In this document: positions 8,111-16,240 of the stretch, piece after piece
Numbering within the stretch: the stretch's first letter is position 1
How the letters are laid out: every line of letters starts with the position of its first letter
DNA from: Micromonospora echinaurantiaca
GTDB taxonomy: Bacteria; Actinomycetota; Actinomycetes; Mycobacteriales; Micromonosporaceae
DNA: 64,000 nt
Reading direction: 5' to 3'
Assembly (NCBI RefSeq): GCF_900090235.1
Contig: NZ_LT607750.1
Coordinates: 1,810,501 to 1,874,500, forward strand
The notes under the pieces: model-generated
The model's input: the letters and a program-made list of their open reading frames with translations, nothing else
Told to the model about the DNA's origin: nothing
Databases searched by the model: none
Position numbers and translations under genes: made by a program

Positions 8111-8962
8111 TCAGAACAGCGTCGACGGGCCGATCGGGGCCGGCTCGGGCAGCGGCGCCAGCTCGGGCAGGCGCGCCCGCACCTGGTCGTGGAAGCCGCG
8201 AGCCAGCTCCGGCGCGGCGGCGTTGTCCGGGGTGTGCACGAACACGGTCGGCGAACGGCCCTCGCGCAGCCAGCCGGTCACCACGTCCAGCCACGGCTGC
8301 CAGCCCTCGACCGTCCGGGCGGGGTCGTCCCGGCCCAGGTACCGGACGATCGGCCGGTCGGTCAACGCGCGGGTGCGCAGCGCCGTACGCGGCTTCCTGG
8401 TCCACGCCTCCCGCTCCGCGTCGCTGGTCGGCGGGGTGCGGAAGAACGCGGTGGTGTCGAAGGGGATCCACTCCGCGCCGACCGTGCCGAGGGCGGCCTC
8501 GAGGGTGCCTGCCGCCCCGGCGTCGTCGAAGAACGCGGGATGGCGGATCTCCACGGCGTACCGGTGGGCGGCGGGCAACTCGCGCAGGAATCGGGCCAGC
8601 GCGGGTACGTCGGCGGGGCCGAACGAGCCCGGCAGCTGGATCCAGAGGGCGTGCGCCCGGGGGCCGAGCGGTTCGATCGCGTGCAGGAACGCCCGGAGCT
8701 CCGCGTCGGCGCCGGTCAGCCGGCGTTCGTGCGTCACGGCCTTCGGCAGCTTGAGCACGAACCGGAAGTCGGGGTCGGTCTGTCGCGCCCACGACGCCAC
8801 CGTCTCCCGGGCCGGGGTCGCGTAGAAGGTGGTGTTCCCCTCGACCGCCGTGCACCATCCGGCGTAGGCGCGCAGCCGCTCGTGGGCCGGCAGCGGGTGC
8901 GGCAGGAACCGCCCCGGCCAGGACCTGTGCGTCCACATCGCGCACCCCACGTGCAGCCGCAT
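8111..8962 (-). CDS. DUF72 (YecE-like) TIM-barrel protein
   Basis: A 283-residue cytosolic protein that matches DUF72 from its first residues (MRLHVGCAMWTHRSWPG) through the EGNTTFYATP motif, FVLKLPKAVTHERRL, RYAVEIRHPAFF, the YLGRDDPARTVEGW segment and the C-terminal VFVHTPDNAAAPELA. The family has a UxuA-like TIM barrel fold with no firmly established reaction. ATG 8962 follows AGGGAGG. Its stop is 14 nt from the convergent TetR stop. The region 8963-9256 upstream holds no gene. Confidence 0.85.
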   Translation of the reverse strand: MRLHVGCAMWTHRSWPGRFLPHPLPAHERLRAYAGWCTAVEGNTTFYATPARETVASWARQTDPDFRFVLKLPKAVTHERRLTGADAELRAFLHAIEPLGPRAHALWIQLPGSFGPADVPALARFLRELPAAHRYAVEIRHPAFFDDAGAAGTLEAALGTVGAEWIPFDTTAFFRTPPTSDAEREAWTRKPRTALRTRALTDRPIVRYLGRDDPARTVEGWQPWLDVVTGWLREGRSPTVFVHTPDNAAAPELARGFHDQVRARLPELAPLPEPAPIGPSTLF

Positions 8963-9185
8963 CCGACCTCCCTCTCGACGCACCCGGCGCGGGGGCGGAC
9001 CCGCGCCGACCGCACGGTATCCGGCCGGCCGCCGGACCCGCCGGCCGGCTCCAGCGCCGCCCGGGCCAGCCCGACCGTCCAGCCGCGACCGGGCAAGGTG
9101 ACCCGCTCGCGCCCACCGGCCCGGCCGGGACGCCTCCGACACTGCCGCTCCCGGTCCGGGGCGACGGATCGCCGGCGGGTCGGTC

Positions 9186-9214
9186 TTGTGGCGGCGTCGA
9201 TGGGCGCGGATACT
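9186..9214 (+). promoter_or_regulatory. Possible promoter of MauE cluster 1
   Basis: TTGTGG (9186-9191), 17 nt, GATACT (9209-9214), 43 nt before GTG 9257. The -35 is weak; the -10 is the same hexamer seen before the xylanase and CoA-transferase genes. Confidence 0.35.
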
Positions 9215-9256
9215 CTGAGGCCACCACGTGCCGTACCCACGGGGGAGGTGGTGGGC

Positions 9257-9964
9257 GTGGCAGCCGCGGACGCCTCTGTCACACACCGCGCGATGGACGG
9301 CCGGCGATTCCTGCTCACCGGCCCACTCGACCTCAGCGCGCCGTTCACCTCGGTGGTCGAGATGACCGTTGCCGGCCGGCTGCACGAGCTGACCGCCGGC
9401 CCGGTCGGCCTCGCCGACGACCTGGCCGCCGAGCTCGGCGTCACCGACTTCGACGAGGAGCTCGCCTATCAGGGCGGCACCCTGCTGACCGCGCGGGTGC
9501 GGTCGCACGATCCACAGATCCGGCTCGACGAGGAGCGGTTGGTGGCGGCCTGGCGCGGGCGCCGGTACTGCTTCCTCACCCAGCTGTACGGCGGTTCCAC
9601 CGCCAGCCTGCTCGCGGTGCTGCGCACCCTGCGGATCACCGAGTACGACGACGGGCTGGCGGTGCGCCCGCAGGCCAGGGCGGGCAGCCGGTACGCGGCG
9701 CCGGCAACCGTGCTCAAGCAGGTACCCGGGCTCGGCCTGCTGGACATGACACCGCTCACCGCGGAGCGGGCGCGACAGCTGCCGTCGTGGCGGGGGCTGT
9801 CCACCCGCGCGGGCGAACTCTTCCGGGACACCCTGTCGGACGGCCGGCCCTACTTCGTGCTCGCCGCCACGGACACCTGGGTGACCGTGCTGCCCCTCGC
9901 CGACACCGTGGTCGACCGGGTACCGGACCTGGTCAGCCGGTTACGCGTGCAGTTGGGCGGGTGA
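9257..9964 (+). CDS. Unrecognised protein heading MauE cluster 1
   Basis: A 235-residue soluble protein with no signal peptide or membrane segment. The GTG at 9257 is chosen because GGAGG lies 8 nt upstream. The composition is mixed alpha/beta with VSRL-type C-terminal strands; stretches such as RLDEERLVAAWRGRRYCFLTQLYGG and DGRPYFVLAATDTWVTVLPLAD look like a globular domain. I do not recognise the family. It is separated by only 6 nt from the MauE-like gene and is the first gene of a tight co-directional cluster (9257-12274), so it is likely part of the same process, perhaps as a cytoplasmic or regulatory component. Confidence 0.6.
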   Translation: MAAADASVTHRAMDGRRFLLTGPLDLSAPFTSVVEMTVAGRLHELTAGPVGLADDLAAELGVTDFDEELAYQGGTLLTARVRSHDPQIRLDEERLVAAWRGRRYCFLTQLYGGSTASLLAVLRTLRITEYDDGLAVRPQARAGSRYAAPATVLKQVPGLGLLDMTPLTAERARQLPSWRGLSTRAGELFRDTLSDGRPYFVLAATDTWVTVLPLADTVVDRVPDLVSRLRVQLGG

Positions 9965-9970
9965 GGCGCC

Positions 9971-10540
9971 GTGTCAGCCCTGGTCGCCGGCGTCGGGGCG
10001 TACACCGTGCTGCTCACCCTGCTGCTCGCCGCCGGTGAGCACCTCTCGAAGCCGGCGGCGCTGTCGGCGGCGCTGGCCGCCCAGCGGGTGGTTCCCGCGC
10101 CGTCCGTCGTCGCGGCGGCGGTCATCGCGGCCGAGGGCCTGCTCGGCGTGGCCGGGGTCGTCGCCCTGCTCCGTGACGACGGCGGCCCGTTGCTCGGCCT
10201 GGTGCTGGCCGGCGCCGCCGCGCTCCTCGCCTCGTACGCGGGCTATGGCTGGTACGTACGGTCGACCGGGCGGACCGTCCCCTGTGGTTGCTCCCGGGTG
10301 GAGCAGCCGCTGACCGGCTGGGTGGTGGCGCGCGCGGCGGTCCTCGCCGGCCTGGCCCTGACCGGGTCGCTGCTCTCCGGCGCGGTGGTGCCGCTGGGGC
10401 GCCCCGACACGGTGCTGCTGACCGTGCTGCTCGCCGCGACCACGTTCACCGCGCTGCTGGCGCACCTGCCCGCCGCCATGCATGACCCGACCCCGGTTCA
10501 GCCGCCCGCTCGGGTGGGACGAGGAGGCGTACCCGGATGA
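9971..10540 (+). CDS. MauE/DoxX-like redox membrane protein
   Basis: A 189-residue protein with four or five hydrophobic helices and the MauE signature: a CxC pair (C105, C107 in VPCGCSRV) at the end of a membrane segment, followed by QPLTGWVVARAAVLAGLAL. MauE proteins, first known from methylamine dehydrogenase maturation, belong to the DoxD/VKOR-like set thought to pass disulfide redox equivalents across the membrane. Here no mau structural gene is nearby. The next gene, overlapping by 4 nt (ATGA), encodes a membrane-anchored CxxC thioredoxin-like protein, the usual partner type (MauD). Confidence 0.85.
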   Translation: MSALVAGVGAYTVLLTLLLAAGEHLSKPAALSAALAAQRVVPAPSVVAAAVIAAEGLLGVAGVVALLRDDGGPLLGLVLAGAAALLASYAGYGWYVRSTGRTVPCGCSRVEQPLTGWVVARAAVLAGLALTGSLLSGAVVPLGRPDTVLLTVLLAATTFTALLAHLPAAMHDPTPVQPPARVGRGGVPG

Positions 10541-11094
10541 GTTTCCAGACCAGCGCGCTGATCCTGAGCTGGATCGCGATCCTGCTGCTGGCCCTCGTGG
10601 TGTCCGGCCTGGTCCGGCAGGTGCACGCGCTGACCAGCGGCACCGCCGGCCGTCCCGGGTCGGTCGGCCTGCGCCCCGGTGCACCGGCGCCCGGGTTCCG
10701 CGACCTGGCGCCGCCCTCGCCGGCCACCCTGGTCCTGCTCTTCCTGGACAGCGGCTGCGCCACCTGCGAACACCTGCTCGACGAGGTCGCCGAACGGGCA
10801 CCGCGCGGCGACGTCGCGCTCCGGGTGCTCTACCGCAACGCCGCCCCGGCCGGCGCGGCCGACGTGCCGGTCACCGTCCTCGGCGAGCAGGCGGAGCTGT
10901 TCGACCGGTACGACGCGATCGCCACCCCGTTCGCGGTCGTGGTCGACGCGACCGGACGCGTCCGGCGATCCGAGCCGGTCGGCTCCCGGTCGGCCCTGCG
11001 GCACCTGCTCGACCAGGTCGACCAGGTCGACCAGCCGCCCGGCGGCGCCCCCGGGCCGGCCGTCCACCAGATCCAGCGGGGAGGTGCGCGGTGA
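10537..11094 (+). CDS. Membrane-anchored thioredoxin-like protein (MauD-like)
   Basis: A 185-residue protein with one N-terminal membrane anchor (~5-27, ALILSWIAILLLALVVSGLV) and a peroxiredoxin/thioredoxin-like domain outside. Key features are LRPGAPAPGFRDL (the typical entry to this fold), LVLLFLDSGCATCEHLLDEV with the redox pair C74-x2-C77, and FAVVVDATGRV before a conserved-type ATPF loop. It probably acts as thiol oxidoreductase or isomerase for the exported cysteine-rich protein encoded next, receiving electrons or disulfides from the MauE-like protein. It overlaps both neighbours (ATGA at 10537, GTGA at 11091), indicating translational coupling. The C-terminal tail is repetitive DQVDQVDQ. 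Confidence 0.8.
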   Translation: MSFQTSALILSWIAILLLALVVSGLVRQVHALTSGTAGRPGSVGLRPGAPAPGFRDLAPPSPATLVLLFLDSGCATCEHLLDEVAERAPRGDVALRVLYRNAAPAGAADVPVTVLGEQAELFDRYDAIATPFAVVVDATGRVRRSEPVGSRSALRHLLDQVDQVDQPPGGAPGPAVHQIQRGGAR

Positions 11095-12101
11095 TCACCC
11101 TCGACGCCGTGCCCGCGCTGCGCGGCACGGACCCGGGCACCGGCGCCGCGCCCCGGCGACGTCCGGCGGCGAGCCGGCCCAGGGGCCGCCTCGGCACGTC
11201 CTGGGCGCTGTCCCGCCGTACGCTGCTGCAGGCCGGCACGGCGGCGGGGATGGCCGCGCTCAGCGTGTTCCCGGCCGCCCGGCGCGCCTACGCCGACGGC
11301 TACGACATCTACGGCAGTTGCCCGTCGTACGCCGCCGACCAGAACTGTTCCCCCGGCTGCGGGCCGAGCCCGATCTTCGCCGCGGCGTGCAACACCAGCG
11401 GGACGTACGCGGGCTTCCACCGCAACGACGGCACGACCTGGAAACTGCGGCCCAACCAGTGTTACGCCGGCACGTACGACGGCTGGCTGTGGCGCTACCA
11501 GGGCGCCTGTGGCGCCTGCGCCTGTTCGGTGGAGCGCCGCTGCCACGACGGGTACCGCAAGACCAGTTCGGGCTGGGTCAGGTCGATCTGCCGGTGGAAC
11601 ACCGACTGCGGGTGCCTCACCACGGTCGCCTGGCCCAGCACCCGCCGCGGCCAGTCCGGCCCGAACGTCTACGCGGTGCAGTACCTGCTCAAGGCGCGGG
11701 GCTACGCCACCACCGTGGACGGGGTGTTCGGCAGCGGCACCGAGAGCAGGGTCAAGCAGTTCCAGACGGCCAACGGCCTCACGGCGAGCGGCGTGGTCGA
11801 CGCCCGGACCTGGCCGTTGCTGGTGTTCACCGTGTCCAGCCGGGGGATCACGGTACGCAAGACGGTCGGCGCCGGCGGCCGGCCCGGCTCAGTGATCGTC
11901 GTGCACTACCCGTACAGCGGCGACGTGGTCCGCGCCGTGCAGCGGCAACTGAACAAACACGCGCACGGGCTGACCGTCGACGGAGTCTTCGGATCGGCGA
12001 CCGACGCCGCGGTGCGCGACTTCCAGCGGCAGAACGGGCTCACCATCGACGGCATCGTCGGCGAGAGCACCTGGCGCACGCTGACCGGCGGGGCCGTGTG
12101 A
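11091..12101 (+). CDS. Tat-exported 12-cysteine protein with two peptidoglycan-binding domains
   Basis: A 336-residue protein starting at GTG 11091 (overlaps the previous stop). Twin-arginine signal SRRTLLQAG (41-49) with hydrophobic core. After it, residues ~71-178 hold 12 cysteines (77, 86, 90, 100, 124, 140, 143, 145, 151, 167, 173, 175), including CGACAC and CGC clusters, so about six disulfides are possible. Two PG_binding_1 repeats follow at ~187-245 and ~277-334, each with the GVFGS(G/A)T motif and an F-Q-x2-N-G-L helix. Such domains hold proteins to the cell wall. The Cys-rich domain is not recognised. Tat export implies folding, possibly partly before export, with disulfides handled by the adjacent MauE/thioredoxin pair. 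It is not a methylamine dehydrogenase light chain by sequence. Confidence 0.8.
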   Translation: MITLDAVPALRGTDPGTGAAPRRRPAASRPRGRLGTSWALSRRTLLQAGTAAGMAALSVFPAARRAYADGYDIYGSCPSYAADQNCSPGCGPSPIFAAACNTSGTYAGFHRNDGTTWKLRPNQCYAGTYDGWLWRYQGACGACACSVERRCHDGYRKTSSGWVRSICRWNTDCGCLTTVAWPSTRRGQSGPNVYAVQYLLKARGYATTVDGVFGSGTESRVKQFQTANGLTASGVVDARTWPLLVFTVSSRGITVRKTVGAGGRPGSVIVVHYPYSGDVVRAVQRQLNKHAHGLTVDGVFGSATDAAVRDFQRQNGLTIDGIVGESTWRTLTGGAV

Positions 12102-12274
12102 CCGGTCCGCCACCTGTACGCCCGGTGCCCGCGCTGCGGCGCTGGGCCACCGACCCGCTGGTGCCGGTGCCGCTGCTGGCCGCCGGCGCGACCGTCGCCG
12201 CCGCGTACGGGCACGTGCTCACCTGGGCGGTGCTCGGCGGGCTGGCCGGCTACACGCTCTCCGGCTCGGTCTGA
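12098..12274 (+). CDS. Small membrane protein (58 aa)
   Basis: Starts at GTG 12098, overlapping the previous stop, so translation is probably coupled. A Pro/Arg-rich N-terminus (RPVPALRRWATDPL) precedes about two short hydrophobic segments (VPVPLLAAGATVAAAYGHV and LTWAVLGGLAGYTL). The frame continues open after its TGA (12272-12274) straight into the next gene, so the two could be one interrupted gene. No family recognised. Confidence 0.5.
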   Translation: MTGPPPVRPVPALRRWATDPLVPVPLLAAGATVAAAYGHVLTWAVLGGLAGYTLSGSV

Positions 12275-12334
12275 ACCCGCAACAGCGCGTACGCGCTGGG
12301 CTCGCCCGGGCGGCGGGATCGGAATCCACAGGGC

Positions 12335-12859
12335 GTGCTGCTCGCCCTGTTCGTGCTGGGGCTGCTCGGCGGCGGACTGCTCAGCGGGGTGGTCCTCGGG
12401 CTGCTCTCCGGGCTGTCGAGCCCGCTGCCGCCGCCCTGGCGGTACGCGGCCATCGTGGCGGTGGCGCTGCTGGGCCTGCTCCGGGAGACCCGGGTGGTCA
12501 CCATCCCGTTGCCGCAGAACGCCCGCCAGGTGCCGCAGGACGTGCTGCGCCGCAACCCGCGGCGGGGAGCGCTGCGGTTCGGCTTCGAACTCGGCACCGG
12601 GGTGCGGACCTACGTCTCGGCCACCGCCCCGTACGTGCTCGCGGCCGCGGTCCTGCTCGGTGGTCAGCGGCTGCTGGTCGCCGTGCTCGCCGGGGTGGGT
12701 TTCGGCGCCGGGCGCGCCGCCACCCCGCTGCTGCGGCGTGCCTCCGGGGCCGTCGAGGGCTGGGACGCCGACCTGGCGACCCGACTCCGCCTCGTCGCCG
12801 TCACCGGCTGCGCCGCGTTCGTCGCCGCGTTCGGCCTGCTCCTCCTGTATCAGGTGTAG
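12335..12859 (+). CDS. Integral membrane protein of unknown function
   Basis: A 174-residue protein with about four hydrophobic regions: ~1-28 (LLALFVLGLLGGGLLSGVVLGLL), ~36-50, ~93-120 (APYVLAAAVLLGGQRLLVAVLAGVGFG) and ~150-172. A basic loop VLRRNPRRGALRFGFELGTG lies between. GTG 12335 has only a weak ribosome-binding site; the frame is open back to the TGA at 12272-12274 that ends the 58-residue ORF. It is the last gene of MauE cluster 1 by direction and spacing. Function unknown; a membrane scaffold for the cluster is possible. Confidence 0.55.
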   Translation: MLLALFVLGLLGGGLLSGVVLGLLSGLSSPLPPPWRYAAIVAVALLGLLRETRVVTIPLPQNARQVPQDVLRRNPRRGALRFGFELGTGVRTYVSATAPYVLAAAVLLGGQRLLVAVLAGVGFGAGRAATPLLRRASGAVEGWDADLATRLRLVAVTGCAAFVAAFGLLLLYQV

Positions 12860-12928
12860 TGCCGGCCGGCCCCGCCACGAGGCGGCCGGGCCGGCGCCGC
12901 GGGTCGCCGGCGGGTGCCCCGCGCCGAT

Positions 12929-12958
12929 CCGCCGGCGGGTCCGGGAACCCGCCGGCGG
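12929..12958. terminator. Bidirectional hairpin terminator
   Basis: Perfect 12-bp arms CCGCCGGCGGGT (12929-12940) and complement (12947-12958) with a 6-nt loop between convergent genes. Confidence 0.75.
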
Positions 12959-12983
12959 TCGGGCGTGGCCGTCGGCTCGCCGG

Positions 12984-14675
12984 TCAGACCCGGGTGATCC
13001 GGACCGCGTCGGCGATGACGTAGCCGGTGCCGCTGGTCCACCGGCTCACGCCTACCTTGTCACCGTCGCCGGCGGCCAACGTGAACACGCCGAGCGACAC
13101 CCACTGGCCGCCGCCCTGCCGCTGGTTCACCCGGACCGTCTGGTTACCGCTGGTGGTGGACACGATGTACGGGGTGGAGTCGTTGTAGCCGGCGTCGGCC
13201 GGATACCAGACCGAGACCTGGTAGCTGCCGGTCTCCGGCAGGTTCGCCCGGTACCAGGCGACGTCGCTGGCCGGGGTCGGCGCGGCGAACCGGTAGTCGG
13301 TGCCGAACCGCTGGCCGGAGTACGTCGACGTGCCCCAGTTCGCGCTCGCGATGAACCGGCCCGCGGTGGTGTTGTCGACCGTGACGCTGAAGTCCTGCGG
13401 CGGCTCGGTGGTGCCGGTCGACACGTCGAGGTAGTCCCGGTCGATGTAGATCCGTACGCCGCCCCAGGTCTCGTAGCTGTCCCCGGTGTACTGGTGGATG
13501 CGCTGGTGGTTGGCGTAGTACCCGTCCGGGCAGTAGTCGCCGGCGTCGGTGTCCGCCACGCCGTTCCACCATCCGAAGAAGAGGTGGTCGACCCGGGTGT
13601 ACCGGGTGTCGTGGTAGGCGCCGCAGAGGTCGCGGACGCCGGAGGAGCCGCTGGAGTACATGCCCGAGAGGTATCCGAGCGTGTGAAGCCGCTCCGTCCA
13701 GCCGGAGAGGTACGACAGCACCGCGGCCTTGCACGACTCGCTCGACGGGTAGTGCTCGATGTCGTTGTAGATCACGCTGCCGGCGGGGATGCCCAACGCC
13801 TGGGCCGCGTTCACCGCGCTCGTCGCCCGGCTCGCCCCCTCGGAGCGGGCCGTGGCCGGGTCGTACGACATCTTCGGCGTACGGGTGCCGCACGGCGCCT
13901 GCTTGTCGAGTTCGATGGGGATGAGGTGCCAGCCGGCGTTGGTCTGGTTGGTCACCCAGGTGGCGGTCAGGTTGGGCTGGGCGCAGGAGCGGCTGGAACC
14001 GCTGATGTAGATGCCGACGGCGCGGTAGGGCGAGGCGTTGCGCCAGGTGTTCATCGTCGACTGTGCCGGGGCGGTGCAGGTGTCGAAGCCCTTGCCGAGG
14101 TAGGTGCCGGGCTGCGGGCCAGCTGCCGCCAACGGCGTCACCGTGGCGGGCCGCGCGGCGGCGCGGACGGCGTCGAGGGACACCGGCGTGGCGTCCAGGC
14201 CGAGGCGGGCGGCGGCCAGGATCCGGCGGACCGCCGGTTCGGTCTCCGGCGTGTGGAAGGCGGTGACGAGTACGCCGGCGTCGGGCACCGCGATCCGGAC
14301 GGTTCCGTCGCGGGACACCAGGGGAGCCACGGTCGCCCTGCCGGCGGGCGCGACGGCGGTCTCGGCGGTGAGGTGTTCGGCGGTGACGGTGTCGATCGGC
14401 TCGACGAGCAGTCCCGCCGTACGCCCGGCCGGTCCGTCGGGGCACCAGGGCTCGGCGCCCGGATGGCCGAGATAGACAGTGGGCCGGTCGAACCGGACGC
14501 ACGCGTGGGGATCGGTGGACAGGTCGACGACCTGCCAGTCGGCGGGTACCGGAACCCGGTAGCCCCGGTAGGTGACGGTCCGGTCGTCGGTGGGGGTCGC
14601 CCAGGTCGGTGTGGCCGCCACCGTCAGGCCGACGACGGCGGCGGTGAGGCTGGCCATGATCCTGCTAGTTCTCAT
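12984..14675 (-). CDS. Secreted DUF1906 glycoside-hydrolase-like protein with golvesin-type domain
   Basis: A 563-residue exported protein: signal peptide (RIMASLTAAVVGLTVAATPTWA), a ~160-residue N-terminal region without a recognised family, then a DUF1906 (Rv2525c-like) TIM-barrel domain at ~192-420, and a ~130-residue C-terminal beta-sandwich resembling golvesin-type/CBM-like domains (VDNTTAGRFIASANWGTSTY to YVIADAVRITRV). DUF1906 motifs include GKGFDTCTAP, AVGIYISGSSRSC, SVIYNDIEHYP and YIDRDYLDV; E/D residues in these are candidate catalytic residues. Rv2525c-type proteins are Tat or Sec substrates linked to cell-wall metabolism. Likely acts on envelope or extracellular glycans; the substrate is unknown. 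Confidence 0.8.
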   Translation of the reverse strand: MRTSRIMASLTAAVVGLTVAATPTWATPTDDRTVTYRGYRVPVPADWQVVDLSTDPHACVRFDRPTVYLGHPGAEPWCPDGPAGRTAGLLVEPIDTVTAEHLTAETAVAPAGRATVAPLVSRDGTVRIAVPDAGVLVTAFHTPETEPAVRRILAAARLGLDATPVSLDAVRAAARPATVTPLAAAGPQPGTYLGKGFDTCTAPAQSTMNTWRNASPYRAVGIYISGSSRSCAQPNLTATWVTNQTNAGWHLIPIELDKQAPCGTRTPKMSYDPATARSEGASRATSAVNAAQALGIPAGSVIYNDIEHYPSSESCKAAVLSYLSGWTERLHTLGYLSGMYSSGSSGVRDLCGAYHDTRYTRVDHLFFGWWNGVADTDAGDYCPDGYYANHQRIHQYTGDSYETWGGVRIYIDRDYLDVSTGTTEPPQDFSVTVDNTTAGRFIASANWGTSTYSGQRFGTDYRFAAPTPASDVAWYRANLPETGSYQVSVWYPADAGYNDSTPYIVSTTSGNQTVRVNQRQGGGQWVSLGVFTLAAGDGDKVGVSRWTSGTGYVIADAVRITRV

Positions 14676-14797
14676 CGGAGCCTCTCTGCGGGAAAATCCT
14701 TCGCGCGCAATGGCTGTTCTGGCAGATTCCTACCATCCCCGGAGGGCCAGCGCTAGAGATAGGCTTCGATGGGATCAGCCGACGGAGGCCACTACCC

Positions 14798-15100
14798 TCA
14801 CGGGCCTGCGGCTCGGCCGCCGCGCCGGATGGAGATCCGGAGCGTGTTGCACACGTCGAAGACGCCGGGCACGTCCCAGGCCAGCTCGCCGGCGACCTGA
14901 CGGATGTCGGGATCGGCCACGGTCCCGCTGAGGATCACCACCCGGTTCTGCACGGTCACCACGATCTGCTGCCGACGGGTGGTCCAGTCGATACTCAGCC
15001 GCTGCGCCACGAGGGCGGCGAGCCGCAGGTCCTCGGTCTGCTCCGCCGGTTCACTGGCGTGGAACGAAGGGTCGTCGGGAATCGGCCAGGGCAGCACCAT
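14798..15100 (-). CDS. BON domain protein
   Basis: A 100-residue protein. ATG 15100 has GGAGG 4 nt upstream; an upstream in-frame GTG region (to 15244) is low-complexity and not preferred. One BON domain covers ~25-92: helix LRLAALVAQRLSIDWTTRRQ, strand IVVTVQNRVVILSGTV, helix ADPDIRQVAGELAWDVPGVFDV, then NTLRI. BON domains bind phospholipids or membranes and are often stress-associated. No signal peptide is visible. The C-terminus is basic (RRGGRAAGP). Confidence 0.75.
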   Translation of the reverse strand: MVLPWPIPDDPSFHASEPAEQTEDLRLAALVAQRLSIDWTTRRQQIVVTVQNRVVILSGTVADPDIRQVAGELAWDVPGVFDVCNTLRISIRRGGRAAGP

Positions 15101-15460
15101 CGATCCTCCGGTGGCGTCGGCGGGTGGACTGGTCGGTGGCGGCTGACCGGGCCCGGCACCCGACCGGACCGGCCGGGGCGCGGGCCGGCTCGGACCGCCT
15201 CCTGCTCGCCCACCACCGTCGGCCAGGATCGTGGAGGCGATCACGCGGTTGCACGACAGTTGTGTGACAAACCCCGGTGCGAGTCCCCGTCGCCCTTCGA
15301 CGGCACGTCACGGACGGTCCCCGGCGGCGTTGCGGGCGGGGTGGCGATCTGATCGAATGATCGCGGTGGCGGCTCGCCGGATCCGACCCCGACGGGTGTT
15401 CCGACGCGCCGTGAGCCGTGCGTACGGGCGGGCTGGGACCGTCCGGGGCGTGATGGGCGG
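15101..15460. promoter_or_regulatory. Intergenic region upstream of lutABC with inverted repeat
   Basis: No gene is visible in this 360-nt gap. GCGATC (15344-15349) and GATCGC (15359-15364) form an inverted repeat with 9-nt spacing about 97 nt before the lutA start; it is a candidate regulator site for the lactate operon. No lutR-type gene is adjacent. Confidence 0.35.
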
Positions 15461-16240
15461 GTGACGATGCGGGTCGCGCTGATGGTGACGTGCCTGGCTG
15501 ACACGCTGTTCCCCGCCGCGGCCACGGCGACCGTGCGGCTGCTGGAACGGCTCGGCCACGAGGTGGTCTTCCCGCCGGAGCAGACCTGCTGCGGGCAGAT
15601 GCACGTCAACACCGGCTACCTGGCCGACGCGCTGCCACTGGTGCGGCGCCACGTGCGCACCTTCGACCCGTACGACGTGGTGGTGGCACCGTCGGGCTCG
15701 TGCGTGGGATCGGTGCGGCACCAGCACAGCATGGTGGCCCGGCGAGCGGGCGACGAGCGGCTGGCCGGCCGGGCGGAGTCGGTGGCGCGGCGTACCCACG
15801 AGCTGTCGGAGTTCCTGGTCGACGTGCTCGGGGTGACCGACGTGGGCGCGTACTACCCGCACCGGGTGACGTACCACCCGACGTGTCACTCGCTGCGCAT
15901 GCTTCGGGTGGGGGACCGGCCGCTGCGGCTGCTGCGGCAGGTGCGGGGGCTGGAGCTGGTGGAGTTGCCGCAGGCGGAGCAGTGCTGCGGCTTCGGCGGC
16001 ACCTTCGCGGTGAAGAACGCCGACACCTCGACCGCGATGCTCGCGGACAAGCTGCGCCACGTCCTCGCCACCGGGGCCGAGGTCTGCACCGCCGGCGACT
16101 CCTCGTGCCTGATGCACATCGGCGGCGGGCTGTCCCGGCTGCGGGCCGGGGTGCGCACGGTGCACCTGGCGGAGATCCTCGCCGCGACCGAGGCGGCCGG
16201 CGCCGCCGGCGACCCGACGCGGACGGGGGTGCGGGCGTGA
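15461..16240 (+). CDS. lutA: Lactate oxidation complex subunit LutA (CCG-domain protein)
   Basis: 259 residues, first gene of a three-gene lutABC operon that oxidises L-lactate to pyruvate in the cytosol. It has two CCG domains: EQTCCGQMHVNTG (with GSCVG after it) and YHPTCHSLRM with EQCCGFGGTFAVKN, which bind Fe-S or related centres in this family. GTG 15461 or ATG 15467 (MRVALMVTCLAD) can serve as start; the second fits family N-termini better. The stop overlaps the lutB GTG (GTGA at 16237-16240). Confidence 0.9.
   Translation: MTMRVALMVTCLADTLFPAAATATVRLLERLGHEVVFPPEQTCCGQMHVNTGYLADALPLVRRHVRTFDPYDVVVAPSGSCVGSVRHQHSMVARRAGDERLAGRAESVARRTHELSEFLVDVLGVTDVGAYYPHRVTYHPTCHSLRMLRVGDRPLRLLRQVRGLELVELPQAEQCCGFGGTFAVKNADTSTAMLADKLRHVLATGAEVCTAGDSSCLMHIGGGLSRLRAGVRTVHLAEILAATEAAGAAGDPTRTGVRA

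Noticed and set aside
8189..9964. One large plus-strand protein spanning the DUF72 antisense region and the 235-residue protein
   Set aside because: The first two thirds are the antisense of the DUF72 gene; a clear ribosome-binding site marks GTG 9257.
11091..12101. Methylamine dehydrogenase light chain (MauA) as identity of the Cys-rich protein
   Set aside because: The neighbours are MauE/MauD-like, but the cysteine pattern and Trp context do not match MauA, and two peptidoglycan-binding repeats follow. The MauB heavy-chain gene is absent.
15344..15364. Confident assignment of a LutR/FadR operator
   Set aside because: The arms are only 6 bp and a similar GCGATC/GATCGC pair occurs at 19069-19086; in a GC-rich genome this is weak evidence, so it is listed only as a candidate.
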